Assembly (NCBI GenBank): GCA_947496185.1
Contig: CANMCD010000012.1
Coordinates: 87,984 to 151,983 of the forward strand
Length of the DNA stretch: 64,000 bases
Origin: an uncultured Tenacibaculum sp.
GTDB taxonomy: Bacteria > Bacteroidota > Bacteroidia > Flavobacteriales > Flavobacteriaceae
Direction: 5' to 3'
The notes below the pieces were generated by a model. That model worked only from the letters and a program-made list of their open reading frames with translations. It made no database searches and was not told the origin of the DNA. The translations under genes and the position numbers were made by a program. Shown here piece by piece: positions 20,861-30,336 of this stretch. Numbering within the stretch: the stretch's first letter is position 1; the number at the start of each line of letters is the position of its first letter.

Positions 20861-21462
20861 TGAGTTGGATCAAAATTATTTCTTTTGAAGAAGCAAAAGG
20901 GAAGCTCGAAAAATTGTATAAAAAAGTCACGGGGCCAAAAAATAATGTAGATAATATCATGTTGGTACATGGTCTTAGACCTCATACAATGGAAGGGCAT
21001 ATGGCTTTGTATAAAAATGTATTACATCATAGTAGTAATACATTACCAAAATGGTATTTGGAAGTTATAGGAGTCTATGTTAGTCGTCTAAACAAATGTG
21101 AATATTGTGTAGCGCATCATTTTGCTGGTCTAAAAAGATTATTAAATGATGAAAAAAAAGCGTACCTTCTAAAAGAGGCTGTTGATAAAGATGCATTTAA
21201 TGATTTGCTTAGTGAGGCTTATTTACAAGGATTGGATTATGCTAAAAAATTAACCTTAGAAGCAACTAAATTAACTGTCTCAGACATTGAAGCCATGCGT
21301 GACAAGGGATTGTCAGATGGTGAGGTTTTAGAAATTAATCAAGTAGTTAGTTATTTCAATTATGCCAATAGAACGGTATTAGGGCTTGGAGTATCTACAC
21401 AAGGAGATATTTTAGGGTTATCACCTAATAGCTCGGAAAATGACGATTGGAATCATCAATAA
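20860..21462 (+). CDS. Carboxymuconolactone decarboxylase/AhpD-like protein
   Basis: A 200-residue soluble helical protein of the AhpD-like family, often annotated peroxidase-related. The redox motif is Cys80-x-x-Cys83 followed by His87 (NKCEYCVAHH). This fits a peroxide-linked or peptidyl disulfide reductase role, but the reductant and substrate are not known. It overlaps the MCE gene by one base and precedes the iron-sulfur pair by 16 bp, so it belongs to the same operon. Confidence 0.85.
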   Translation: MSWIKIISFEEAKGKLEKLYKKVTGPKNNVDNIMLVHGLRPHTMEGHMALYKNVLHHSSNTLPKWYLEVIGVYVSRLNKCEYCVAHHFAGLKRLLNDEKKAYLLKEAVDKDAFNDLLSEAYLQGLDYAKKLTLEATKLTVSDIEAMRDKGLSDGEVLEINQVVSYFNYANRTVLGLGVSTQGDILGLSPNSSENDDWNHQ

Positions 21463-21478
21463 AACCAATTAATTATAG

Positions 21479-22795
21479 ATGGAAAATTATATATCAAACA
21501 TATCTTTTGCAATAATTTTGATCGCTGGTGTCGGTTATTTCGTAAGAAATATTCAAAAGCTTATTAGGAATATAAAGCTAGGGAAAGATATTGATAGGAA
21601 CGATAGAAAACCTGAACGATGGAAGCGAATGGCTAAGATCGCTTTAGGCCAATACAAGATGGTTCGTCGTCCTGTATCAGGAATATTACATATCATAGTT
21701 TATATAGGTTTTATTCTTATAAATATCGAAATGCTCGAAATCGTTATAGATGGTTTGTTTGGAACACACAGAGTTTTTCAACCCATTTTAGGTAATGGTT
21801 TATATGGATTCTTGATCGGTACCTTTGAAGTTTTGGCCGTTTTGGTATTGGTATCAGTTATTATTTTTTGGTTTAGAAGAAATATTGAAAAAGTTAAACG
21901 TTTTTGGAATCCTGAAATGAAAGGATGGCCAAAAAATGATGGAAATATTATTCTTTATTTTGAAATGGTATTGATGTCGCTATTTTTGGTTATGAATGCT
22001 ACCGATACGCCTTTTCAAGAGGCTGGAGCAGGAAACGTTATTTCACAATTTGTAGCCCCGTGGTTTGAAGGCTTTTCAAATAATGAATTACATCTTATCG
22101 AAAAAACAGCATGGTGGTTACATATCGTAGGAATATTAATCTTTTTGAATTATTTATACTATTCGAAGCACTTGCATATACTTTTAGCTTTTCCGAATAC
22201 TTTTTATGCGAATCTTGAACCAAAAGGAAAATTTACCAATTTAGCTTCAGTAACAAAAGAGGTAAAAATGATGATGGATCCTGATGCAGACCCGTATGCA
22301 ATGCCAGAGGAAGGCACAGAGGAAGAAGTGCCAGAAAAGTTTGGAGCCTCTGATGCTACAGATTTAAACTGGATTCAATTAATGAATGCTTATACCTGTA
22401 CAGAATGTGGAAGGTGTACTTCATCATGTCCTGCAAACTTAACGGGTAAGGCATTATCTCCGAGAGCAATTATGATGAAAACCCGTGATAGAGTAGAGGA
22501 GATAGGGCAAAATATTGATGCGAATAATGGCGAGTTTAAGCCTGACGGTAAGCAGTTGTTGGATGACTATATTACCAGAGAAGAATTATGGGCTTGTACG
22601 AGTTGTAATGCTTGTGTACAAGAGTGTCCTATAGGAATTGATCCTTTGTCAATTATTATGGATATGCGTCGTTATTTGGTAATGGAAGAGTCAGCAGCTC
22701 CTCAGGAATTAAATATGATGATGACCAATATTGAAAATAACGGTGCACCATGGCAGTATAGCCAAATGGATCGATTGAATTGGAAAGACGAGTAG
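21479..22795 (+). CDS. Membrane iron-sulfur protein, HdrE/HdrC-like fusion
   Basis: A 438-residue protein with five or six membrane helices in the first 240 residues, like the cytochrome b-type HdrE/NarI subunit, followed by a soluble ferredoxin domain with two 4Fe-4S motifs: CTECGRCTSSCP and CTSCNACVQECP. It probably passes electrons between the quinone pool and the cytosolic partner encoded next. Proteins like this are conserved in Bacteroidota, but the substrate is not established. It lies 16 bp after the AhpD-like gene and 51 bp before its partner. Confidence 0.88.
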   Translation: MENYISNISFAIILIAGVGYFVRNIQKLIRNIKLGKDIDRNDRKPERWKRMAKIALGQYKMVRRPVSGILHIIVYIGFILINIEMLEIVIDGLFGTHRVFQPILGNGLYGFLIGTFEVLAVLVLVSVIIFWFRRNIEKVKRFWNPEMKGWPKNDGNIILYFEMVLMSLFLVMNATDTPFQEAGAGNVISQFVAPWFEGFSNNELHLIEKTAWWLHIVGILIFLNYLYYSKHLHILLAFPNTFYANLEPKGKFTNLASVTKEVKMMMDPDADPYAMPEEGTEEEVPEKFGASDATDLNWIQLMNAYTCTECGRCTSSCPANLTGKALSPRAIMMKTRDRVEEIGQNIDANNGEFKPDGKQLLDDYITREELWACTSCNACVQECPIGIDPLSIIMDMRRYLVMEESAAPQELNMMMTNIENNGAPWQYSQMDRLNWKDE

Positions 22796-22846
22796 AAAGG
22801 TATCTAATTAGAGTATAAAACGTAACAAAATAAAAGATAAAGAACG

Positions 22847-23626
22847 ATGAATGTACCAACAATGGCAGATATGATGGCACAAGGTAAACAACCAGAAGTG
22901 TTGTTTTGGGTCGGGGCTGCAGGAAGTTATGATGATCGAGCAAAAAAAATAACGAGAGCTTTTGTTAAAATTTTACATCAAGCAAAAGTTGATTTTGCCG
23001 TATTAGGTACTGAAGAAAGTTCAACAGGAGATGCTGCTAAAAGAGCTGGTAATGAGTTTTTGTTTCAAATGCAAGCAATGACTAATATAGAAATATTAAA
23101 CGCTTATGAAGTAAAAACTATTGTGACTTGTGATCCGCATTCTTTTAATACGTTTAAAAATGAATATCCAGAACTAGGTGGCGTGTATGAGGTATATCAT
23201 CATACTCAATATATTAATAAATTGATTACAGAAGATAGGTTGACTATTGATCAAGGTAATTTGAAACAAAAAAGAGTCACTTATCATGATCCTTGTTACC
23301 TTGGTAGGGCTAATGAGGTGTATGAGACGCCAAGAGCTTTGATACGTAAGCTAGGCGTTAAAATGAAAGAAATGAAGCGCCATAAATCAACAGCATTGTG
23401 TTGTGGAGCGGGAGGAGCGCAAATGTTTAAAGAACCAGAAAAAGGAGATAAAGATGTTAACGTATTACGAACAGAAGATGCGTTAGAAACAAATCCTCAA
23501 ATTATAGCTACAGGCTGCCCGTATTGTAATACTATGATGACCGATGGAGTTAAGTTCAAAGAGAAAGAACAACAAATAGCGGTAAAAGATATTGCTGAAT
23601 TGATAGCAGAAGCCAATAACTTATAA
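22847..23626 (+). CDS. (Fe-S)-binding protein with cysteine-rich CCG domains, HdrB/GlpC-like
   Basis: A 259-residue soluble partner of the membrane iron-sulfur protein upstream. Two cysteine-rich modules are seen: CDPHSFNTF with DPCYLGR, then ALCCGAGG with CPYCNTM. These are the CCG pattern of HdrB, GlpC and LldE, which binds a non-cubane 4Fe-4S cluster. Together the two genes look like a heterodisulfide-reductase-like or lactate/glycolate-oxidase-like electron-transfer unit. No dehydrogenase subunit is in sight. Confidence 0.88.
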   Translation: MNVPTMADMMAQGKQPEVLFWVGAAGSYDDRAKKITRAFVKILHQAKVDFAVLGTEESSTGDAAKRAGNEFLFQMQAMTNIEILNAYEVKTIVTCDPHSFNTFKNEYPELGGVYEVYHHTQYINKLITEDRLTIDQGNLKQKRVTYHDPCYLGRANEVYETPRALIRKLGVKMKEMKRHKSTALCCGAGGAQMFKEPEKGDKDVNVLRTEDALETNPQIIATGCPYCNTMMTDGVKFKEKEQQIAVKDIAELIAEANNL

Positions 23627-23727
23627 AAATCGTTAATACTTGCCTAAGGAATTGTTAAACAGTTTTTTCTAGGTGTTTAGGGAATGTTTTTTGTGTTCCG
23701 TATACAAGTAATTTTAAAAGTTTTTAT

Positions 23728-24144
23728 ATGAAATATTATTACTTGTTTTTAGTTTTAACTTCTAGTCTTTTTTTGTCGTGTGATGCGGGTCATTTTCCTG
23801 GTAGTATAAGGTATAAAGTATTTACAGATAATGGAAAACTAGTGGATGCTAAAGTTGTATCTGCTTATTATCCTTTTTGTGGAGATGTACAACGAAATTC
23901 TCATATAATGACAGGTTCTTTTTTTGAAGGGGAACTTTATAACCCTAATGATAATGAAGGAACTTTTAAAGTAGTATACTACGACGTATCCAATGGACAA
24001 CAATCAGGATATCCTGTTACTATTGAAATTTATCACGATGAATATTTATTAGAAGAGCAACGTTTTTTTATTTATGCAAATCAACGAGAAGTGAGCTTAC
24101 ATGTTAATTTCAATTTTAATAATGAAGGAGACGACCTCTTTTAA
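23728..24144 (+). CDS. Hypothetical lipoprotein
   Basis: A 138-residue protein with a lipoprotein signal: hydrophobic residues 3-17 and lipobox LFLSC with Cys18. The mature part is rich in beta-type residues and aromatics, with a likely small beta-sandwich, and ends acidic (EGDDLF). I do not recognise the family. It sits between the iron-sulfur operon (101 bp before) and menA (65 bp after), and neither spacing proves co-transcription. Confidence 0.75.
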   Translation: MKYYYLFLVLTSSLFLSCDAGHFPGSIRYKVFTDNGKLVDAKVVSAYYPFCGDVQRNSHIMTGSFFEGELYNPNDNEGTFKVVYYDVSNGQQSGYPVTIEIYHDEYLLEEQRFFIYANQREVSLHVNFNFNNEGDDLF

Positions 24145-24184
24145 AATATACCTACTTTATTCGAATAAATAGGTTCATAATATG

Positions 24185-24192
24185 TACTTTTG
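24185..24192 (+). promoter_or_regulatory. -7 promoter element before menA
   Basis: TACTTTTG matches TAnnTTTG in full, 17 bases before the ATG at 24210. This marks a likely start of the menaquinone transcription unit. Confidence 0.5.
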
Positions 24193-24209
24193 AAACATTA
24201 TTTTTTCGA

Positions 24210-25145
24210 ATGAGATATTATATTAAAGCAGCGAGGTTGCGAACACTTCCGTTATCGGTATCAGGTATTATTGTTGGAGGTATCGTTGGTTTGCAGGATT
24301 ATATGAAGTCGCTTCATGGAGCTACCTATCAATTGCAATTTTCGGATATTTTAAACAACCCAATATTTTGGTTGGCTATCTTAACCACTATTGGATTTCA
24401 AGTATTGTCTAATTTTGCTAATGATTATGGTGATGGCATAAAAGGAACTGATCAAGATAGAACAGGAGAAGCCCGTATGGTCTCGTCAGGAAAAATTAGC
24501 CCTTCTCAAATGAAGTATGTAATGGTTTTGACAGCAGTAATAACTTTTGTTATAGCCTTATTGCTTATTTATACATCTTTTGGCAAGGAGTATTTTTTGT
24601 ATTCATTAGTTTTTCTATGCTTAGGAGTTGCTTCGATTGTTGCAGCGATAAAATATACGGTAGGTAATGATGCATACGGCTATAGTGGATATGGAGATGT
24701 GTTTGTTTTTATATTTTTTGGTTTATTAGCTGTCATCGGAACTTATTTTTTATTTACAAAGCAGTTGCATTTCACAATATTCTTACCTGCTTTTACTATA
24801 GGTTTATTAAGTACAGCAGTCTTAAATTTAAATAATATGAGAGATCGAGTAAATGATGCAAAATCTGGCAAGCGTACATTGGTGGTTAAAATTGGTGCTG
24901 AGTTTGCTAAGTTTTATCACTATTATTTGATCGGAGCTTCTTTTCTTTTTGCTTTATTATATACAGCCATTAAATTTACTTCAAGTTTTCAGTTTCTTTT
25001 TTTGATAGCCTATATTCCACTGATAAAGCATTTGTTTTTTGTGGTAAATAATAAAGACGAAGCTATGCTTGACGGAGAATTAAAAAAGGTTGCTTTGAGT
25101 ACATTTTTATTCGCGATTCTTTTTGGACTCGGACAAGTTTTATAA
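24210..25145 (+). CDS. menA: 1,4-dihydroxy-2-naphthoate polyprenyltransferase
   Basis: Joins the polyprenyl chain to 1,4-dihydroxy-2-naphthoate in menaquinone synthesis. The 311-residue UbiA-family membrane protein has about eight or nine helices. The first Asp-rich motif NDYGDGIKGTDQDR (71-84) binds the prenyl diphosphate through magnesium. The second motif falls in NNMRDRVNDAKSGKRT, typical of MenA. It starts the cluster that also contains menC and menE. The intervening gene neighbours are packed tightly. Confidence 0.93.
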   Translation: MRYYIKAARLRTLPLSVSGIIVGGIVGLQDYMKSLHGATYQLQFSDILNNPIFWLAILTTIGFQVLSNFANDYGDGIKGTDQDRTGEARMVSSGKISPSQMKYVMVLTAVITFVIALLLIYTSFGKEYFLYSLVFLCLGVASIVAAIKYTVGNDAYGYSGYGDVFVFIFFGLLAVIGTYFLFTKQLHFTIFLPAFTIGLLSTAVLNLNNMRDRVNDAKSGKRTLVVKIGAEFAKFYHYYLIGASFLFALLYTAIKFTSSFQFLFLIAYIPLIKHLFFVVNNKDEAMLDGELKKVALSTFLFAILFGLGQVL

Positions 25146-25168
25146 TTTTATAAAAAACTAATACAATA

Positions 25169-25846
25169 ATGAAAATTACTTTTTACGGACACGCGTGCTT
25201 TGGCGTTGAAATAGACGGAACTCATTTATTAATTGATCCATTTATTACAGGGAATCCAATGGCTTCTCATATAGATATTGAGAAAATAAAAGCGGATTAT
25301 ATTTTAATAACGCATGCACATCAAGATCATGTGTTGGATGTAGAAAAAATTGCTGAAAAGACGAATGCGTTACTTGTCTCTAATTATGAAATCGTGATGT
25401 ATTATGGTGCTAAAAACTTACAAGGACACCCTGTAAACCATGGAGGAACATTCAAAACGGAAACTTTTTCAGCTAAATATGTAAACGCTGTACATACTTC
25501 TTCTTTTGCAGATGGAGCCTATGGAGGACAGCCAGGAGGTTTTGTAATTACCGCGGGAGATAAATCATTGTATATAGCAGGGGATACTGCTGTGACGATG
25601 GATATGAAGTTAATTCCGATGACAACGAAATTAACGGCAGCTATTTTACCTATTGGTGATACCTTTACTATGGGAGTAGCGGATGCAATTATCGCAAGTG
25701 ATTTGGTGGCATGTTCGAATGTTATTGGGTGTCATTATAATACTTTTCCTCCGATAGAAATTGATACTGACAATGCTAAAAAACAGTTTGATAATAAGGG
25801 GAAAAAACTAACACTTTTGGAAATAGGAGACACGTTAAGTATTTAA
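25169..25846 (+). CDS. UPF0173 metal-dependent hydrolase
   Basis: A 225-residue metallo-beta-lactamase-fold enzyme of the UPF0173 family. The metal motif THAHQDH is at 48-54, with later ligands in NAVHTS, AGDTA and IGCHYNT. The length and FYGHACF start are standard. The natural substrate is unknown. It is 23 bp after menA and 9 bp before the SRPBCC gene, so it is part of the menaquinone operon, which hints at a thioester or lactone substrate without proving it. Confidence 0.88.
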   Translation: MKITFYGHACFGVEIDGTHLLIDPFITGNPMASHIDIEKIKADYILITHAHQDHVLDVEKIAEKTNALLVSNYEIVMYYGAKNLQGHPVNHGGTFKTETFSAKYVNAVHTSSFADGAYGGQPGGFVITAGDKSLYIAGDTAVTMDMKLIPMTTKLTAAILPIGDTFTMGVADAIIASDLVACSNVIGCHYNTFPPIEIDTDNAKKQFDNKGKKLTLLEIGDTLSI

Positions 25847-25855
25847 TATATTTCA

Positions 25856-26371
25856 ATGAAAACAGTAAAAATTATTTTAGGAATTATAGTGGTTTTATCT
25901 TTGTTGTTTTTTGGAACAGGGATTGTTATTAAAGACATAAACTACACTTCGGAAGTAGCCATTGATGCCTCCATAGAAAAGACATTTGAGTTGTTTGATA
26001 ACAATGATAATTTATCGAAATGGATTCCTGAAATAAAGGCTATAAAAACGATTAAAAAAGAAGAAGAAGTAATAGGAAGTACCTTTGAAGTTAAAGTAGA
26101 GAATCAAGGTAAAGAAGTAGTGTTTGAAGAAAAGGTGTTGAAATATGAACCTTATAAGAATGTCAAATTTTTATTTAAAGGGGGAAATGTACACAAGATA
26201 GATGATTATACTTTTAGTTTAAAGGAGGGAAAGACACATGTAAGGTTAACTTCAAAGTTTCAAACCGATAGTTTCATACTAGGCTGTATGCTTCCGTTTG
26301 TGAAGGGTAAATTGTCACGTCAAGACCAACAGTATCTTGAAAACTTTAAAAATTTTGTAGAAAAGAAATAA
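25856..26371 (+). CDS. SRPBCC family protein
   Basis: A 171-residue protein with one N-terminal membrane segment (5-25) followed by an SRPBCC/START-like domain of about 140 residues (from TSEVAIDASIEKTFELF to the last helix), a fold with a deep hydrophobic pocket. In this cluster it could hold a hydrophobic intermediate, but that is inference. It ends two bases before the menC start, so translation is tightly linked. Confidence 0.75.
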   Translation: MKTVKIILGIIVVLSLLFFGTGIVIKDINYTSEVAIDASIEKTFELFDNNDNLSKWIPEIKAIKTIKKEEEVIGSTFEVKVENQGKEVVFEEKVLKYEPYKNVKFLFKGGNVHKIDDYTFSLKEGKTHVRLTSKFQTDSFILGCMLPFVKGKLSRQDQQYLENFKNFVEKK

Positions 26372-26373
26372 GT

Positions 26374-27405
26374 ATGAAAGCTACTTATAAACAATATGTA
26401 TTAAAATTTAAAAGGCCTAGTGGAACCTCCAGAGGTGTGTTAAAAACCAAAGAGACTTGGTTTTTAATATTAAAAGAGGAAGGACGAATCGGTATTGGTG
26501 AATGTGGACTTTTTAGAGGCTTGAGTATTGATGATAGACCTGATTATGAAGAAAGGTTACAATGGGTGTGTAAAAATATTCATAAGGGAGTAGCAGTATT
26601 ATTACGTGAATTAGAAGAGTTTCCTTCAATTCAAATAGGGTTGGAACAGGCTTTTCTATCCCTTACAGGAAATAGGTATGACCTTTTTCCTTCAAAATTC
26701 ACTCGAGGAGAAGAAAATATACCCATCAATGGGTTGATTTGGATGGGAGAGGCGCCTTTTATGAAGCAACAGATAAAAGATAAATTAGCACAAGGTTTCA
26801 CTACGATAAAAATGAAAATTGGTGCAATTAATTTTGATACAGAATTGCGTTTACTGAAGTCCATTCGAGAAGAATTTTCTGCTAATGAAATAGCATTACG
26901 AGTCGATGCAAATGGCGCTTTTACTCCTCAAAATGCCCTAGAAAAATTAAAACGTTTATCAGCGTTAGATTTGCACTCAATTGAACAGCCTATTAAACAA
27001 GGACAATGGCAAGAGATGGCAAACTTATGTGAGAAAACACCGTTGCCTATTGCCTTGGATGAAGAGTTAATTGGAGTTTTTACAGGAGAAAAGAAACGTA
27101 AATGTATTGAAACGATTCGACCGCAATACATAATTTTAAAGCCTAGTTTGATTGGTGGTTTTAGCGGAAGTGAAGAATGGATACGTATTGCCTGTTCTTA
27201 CAATATAGGCTATTGGATTACAAGTGCTTTGGAAAGTAATATTGGATTGAATGCCATTGCGCAATGGACATATAGCTTAGGAGATAAAAGTGTTCAAGGC
27301 TTAGGTACAGGAAGTTTGTTTACCAATAATATTGAAAGCCCATTGAGAGTAGTTAACGGAGAATTACAATATTGTCAAGAGGAAAAGTGGAGTTTTAGAA
27401 TATAG
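26374..27405 (+). CDS. menC: o-Succinylbenzoate synthase
   Basis: Enolase-superfamily dehydratase that makes o-succinylbenzoate. The 343 residues show the N-terminal capping domain and the barrel. The acid/base lysine is Lys148 in TIKMKIG, magnesium ligands begin with Asp178 in RVDANG and continue in IEQP and LDEEL, and ILKPSL carries the second lysine. The pathway neighbour menE lies two genes downstream, which separates it from dipeptide epimerases of the same superfamily. Confidence 0.92.
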   Translation: MKATYKQYVLKFKRPSGTSRGVLKTKETWFLILKEEGRIGIGECGLFRGLSIDDRPDYEERLQWVCKNIHKGVAVLLRELEEFPSIQIGLEQAFLSLTGNRYDLFPSKFTRGEENIPINGLIWMGEAPFMKQQIKDKLAQGFTTIKMKIGAINFDTELRLLKSIREEFSANEIALRVDANGAFTPQNALEKLKRLSALDLHSIEQPIKQGQWQEMANLCEKTPLPIALDEELIGVFTGEKKRKCIETIRPQYIILKPSLIGGFSGSEEWIRIACSYNIGYWITSALESNIGLNAIAQWTYSLGDKSVQGLGTGSLFTNNIESPLRVVNGELQYCQEEKWSFRI

Positions 27406-27409
27406 CGTT

Positions 27410-28363
27410 TTGAAAATGGATTTTATACAGCAAGGGTTTAAAGGGAAAAGAGCATGGTATTTATATGGGATAGTAACAGTGCTAGTTTTTACTGCATGGC
27501 AGTTTATAGGTATGCTTCCACTACTAGTGACTATGTATATTATGTCGGATGATACAGCAATGTTTTCAGAAGCTTTAGAAAAAGACTTTACGGTTGTAGG
27601 AATGGATAATAATACGTACTTCATCTTGGTTATTTTCTCTTTTTTTGTTGCTTTAGCTAGCCTGTTTATAGGCGTAAGAAAGTTTCATAAAAAACCGGCC
27701 AAAACAATTATTACCTCTCGTCATGATTTTGATTGGATGCGGTTCTGGTATGCGTTTAAAGTTTTCGGAATTGTATCGGTGTGTATTGTCGGTATTGGTA
27801 TTTTACTAGCACCTGAACACTACATATGGAACTTTAAGCCAGGACCTTTTTTCTCGTTATTGATGATTTCTATTTGTTTTTTACCGCTGCAAACAGGCTT
27901 TGAAGAGTTGTTATTTAGAGGATATTATATGCAAGGCTTTGCGATGTTATTTAAAAATAAATGGGCAGCTTTGTTACTAACTTCTCTTATTTTTGGGTTG
28001 ATGCATGGAGCGAATCCAGAGGTAGCAGAATTAGGGTATATAACGATGGTTTTTTATATCGGTACGGGGTTGTTTTTTGGGATTGTAACCTTAATGGATG
28101 ATGGTACAGAATTGGCATTAGGATTGCATACTATAAATAATATAATTGCTGCAATCTTTGTGACTACTGATTGGACGGTTTTTAAAACAGATGCTTTATT
28201 TATAGATACTTCTGAACCATCTATTCTAACAGAGATGTTTATTGTTGTATTTGTTGTTTATCCATTGTTATTGGTTGTTTTTGCTAAAAAGTTCGGCTGG
28301 TCAAATTGGAAAGATAAGTTGTTTGGAAAAGTGGTAAATCCAAATATTAAGTTACCTGTTTAA
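27410..28363 (+). CDS. CPBP-family intramembrane glutamic protease-like protein
   Basis: A 317-residue membrane protein with about seven or eight helices and the Abi/CPBP motifs EELLFR (165-170) and FGLMHG (His199). The motifs are those of intramembrane proteases related to Rce1. In bacteria the substrates are mostly unknown and include immunity and processing roles. It is nested between menC (4 bp) and menE (15 bp). Nothing in it suggests a step in menaquinone synthesis, so it may simply share expression. Confidence 0.85.
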   Translation: MKMDFIQQGFKGKRAWYLYGIVTVLVFTAWQFIGMLPLLVTMYIMSDDTAMFSEALEKDFTVVGMDNNTYFILVIFSFFVALASLFIGVRKFHKKPAKTIITSRHDFDWMRFWYAFKVFGIVSVCIVGIGILLAPEHYIWNFKPGPFFSLLMISICFLPLQTGFEELLFRGYYMQGFAMLFKNKWAALLLTSLIFGLMHGANPEVAELGYITMVFYIGTGLFFGIVTLMDDGTELALGLHTINNIIAAIFVTTDWTVFKTDALFIDTSEPSILTEMFIVVFVVYPLLLVVFAKKFGWSNWKDKLFGKVVNPNIKLPV

Positions 28364-28378
28364 CCTATTGAATTTGTC

Positions 28379-29458
28379 ATGCCAAGTCAAGAGATACATC
28401 CTAGTTTTCAGCTTAACGGAAATTCATTTTTAACCCATAAAGCGTTAATAGGCTATTCAAAAAAGCTATCTGAAGAGGTATTCCGCTTTTTTTTAGATTG
28501 GTTTGATGAAAAGGATCATATGATGGTTACCACTTCAGGTTCTACAGGTATTCCTAAAGCTATGAAGCTTAAGAAACAATTTATGATTAATTCAGCGAGG
28601 GCTACAGGGAATTATTTTTCCATAGGAAAAGAAACCAAAGCATTACTATGTTTATCAAACAATTTTATAGCAGGAAAAATGATGTTGGTGAGAGCGTTGA
28701 CATTAGGTTGGCGTATAGATGTGATTGAACCAACGTCGACACCTCTAGAAAGTATAGAGGAAGAATATGATTTCTCCGCCATGGTACCGTTACAATTAAA
28801 CTCTTCAATAAATAAGTTACATAAGATTAAAAAATTAATTGTTGGCGGGGGCTTTGTGTCTCGTGAATTGGAAGAAAAAATACAAGATGTTCCAACAGCT
28901 ATTTATGCTACTTATGGAATGACAGAGACAGTAACACATATTGCTGTAAGGAAATTGAATCATAACAAGGAAAAAAATAGGGAAATACAAGCTTATAAGA
29001 CCCTGCAAGATGTTACGATAAATCAAGATGATCGAGGTTGTTTGGTTATCAATGCACCGAGTGTAACTGATGAAGAATTGGTAACAAATGATATTGTAAA
29101 ATTATTATCAGAAACGAGTTTTCAGTGGTTAGGTCGTTATGATAATGTAATTAATTCTGGAGGGGTTAAATTATACCCAGAACAAATTGAAAAAAAATTA
29201 TCAACAATCATACAACAACGTTTTTTTATAACCAGTATTCCAGACGCGGTTTTAGGACAAAAACTTGTGCTAGCCATAGAAGGAATTAAGCAGGAGGCTG
29301 AATATAAAGATCTAATAAAACAGATCAACGTGTTAGACACGTTAAAACCCTATGAAAAACCTAAATCCCTGTATTATATTCCCCAGTTTTTTGAAACTCC
29401 TACACAAAAAATTCAACGAAAAAGAAACAGGGAGTATATCCTAGCTCATTTGGATTAA
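28379..29458 (+). CDS. menE: o-Succinylbenzoate-CoA ligase, short form
   Basis: Activates o-succinylbenzoate through an adenylate to its CoA thioester. It is an AMP-binding enzyme of 359 residues, about 90 shorter than E. coli MenE; short versions are common in Bacteroidota. The P-loop TTSGSTGIPK is at 51-60, the aromatic/acidic motif YGMTET follows, WLGRYDNVINSGG is the hinge region, and the C-terminal lysine lies in TPTQKIQRKR. It is the last gene of the cluster. The next gene on the other strand ends 3 bp after it. Confidence 0.88.
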   Translation: MPSQEIHPSFQLNGNSFLTHKALIGYSKKLSEEVFRFFLDWFDEKDHMMVTTSGSTGIPKAMKLKKQFMINSARATGNYFSIGKETKALLCLSNNFIAGKMMLVRALTLGWRIDVIEPTSTPLESIEEEYDFSAMVPLQLNSSINKLHKIKKLIVGGGFVSRELEEKIQDVPTAIYATYGMTETVTHIAVRKLNHNKEKNREIQAYKTLQDVTINQDDRGCLVINAPSVTDEELVTNDIVKLLSETSFQWLGRYDNVINSGGVKLYPEQIEKKLSTIIQQRFFITSIPDAVLGQKLVLAIEGIKQEAEYKDLIKQINVLDTLKPYEKPKSLYYIPQFFETPTQKIQRKRNREYILAHLD

Positions 29459-29460
29459 GA

Positions 29461-30336
29461 TTAGAAGAAATCAAATGTGTGATGATGGTATCTGAATTGT
29501 CCATTACTTACTTTCATAATACCTAGTTTGTCTGTATAGTTGAGGCTACTATTGTTAGCGTCTGTAATCCCCATCCAAGGTTCAAAACAAATAAAGGGCG
29601 TTCCTTCTTTCTTTGTCCAAAAAGCTAAAAAGTTCCAATCGGGTATTTCTAAATGTACACCATGATTATGTTTTTCAGATTTTAAAGAGACTTTTTTAGA
29701 TGCTAATCCTTCAAATATGATGGCATCGTTGATAAATAAGTCATAGGATAAAGGAAGTTTTTTTCCAAGAGCAATGCTTTTTATTTGGTTGTTTCTAAAG
29801 CCAGTTATCGGATCTAATAACAGTTGTTTAGGAGTTTCTTCTTTTTCGAATTCAATATAATAATCCGAAAAATCAGTGTTTTCAAGTAAGGGACATTTTA
29901 AAGCAGGGTGTGCACCAATCGTATAGAACATTGTCTCATCTCCTTGATTACCTACTTTATAAGTAACTGATAGTTTAGTATTGTCTAGTTGATATATGAC
30001 TTGTAGTTTAAATTTAAAAGGAAAACTTACCAGTGTTTCATCAGTATATGAAAGTTCAAAAATTACTTCATTTTCAGTTTGTGAAATAATAGAAAATATC
30101 TGATCCCTAGCAAACCCATGTTTAGATAATTCATATTCTCTGTTATGAAGGATGTAACGATCACTTTTTAAACGCCCTACTATGGGGAATAAAATTGGTG
30201 TGTGACGATTCCAATGTGTTGGATCACCATGCCATATATACTGAAGTTTTGTTTTTTTTGAGTATACTTTTGTTAGTTCAGCACCAAAACTTTTTAATTC
30301 AATTTGAAGGTATTCATTTTCTAAAGTTACTATCAT
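29461..30336 (-). CDS. Aldose 1-epimerase family protein
   Basis: A 291-residue galactose-mutarotase-fold protein of the type known as aldose 1-epimerase or YeaD/LacX-like. The conserved strings HTPILFPIVGRL, IGAHPALKC (putative catalytic histidine) and FICFEPWMGITD fit this group. It may act on sugar hemiacetals or sugar phosphates; the precise substrate is not clear. It starts immediately after the guaD stop codon (TAA then ATG), so the two are translated from one mRNA. Confidence 0.86.
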   Translation of the reverse strand: MIVTLENEYLQIELKSFGAELTKVYSKKTKLQYIWHGDPTHWNRHTPILFPIVGRLKSDRYILHNREYELSKHGFARDQIFSIISQTENEVIFELSYTDETLVSFPFKFKLQVIYQLDNTKLSVTYKVGNQGDETMFYTIGAHPALKCPLLENTDFSDYYIEFEKEETPKQLLLDPITGFRNNQIKSIALGKKLPLSYDLFINDAIIFEGLASKKVSLKSEKHNHGVHLEIPDWNFLAFWTKKEGTPFICFEPWMGITDANNSSLNYTDKLGIMKVSNGQFRYHHHTFDFF

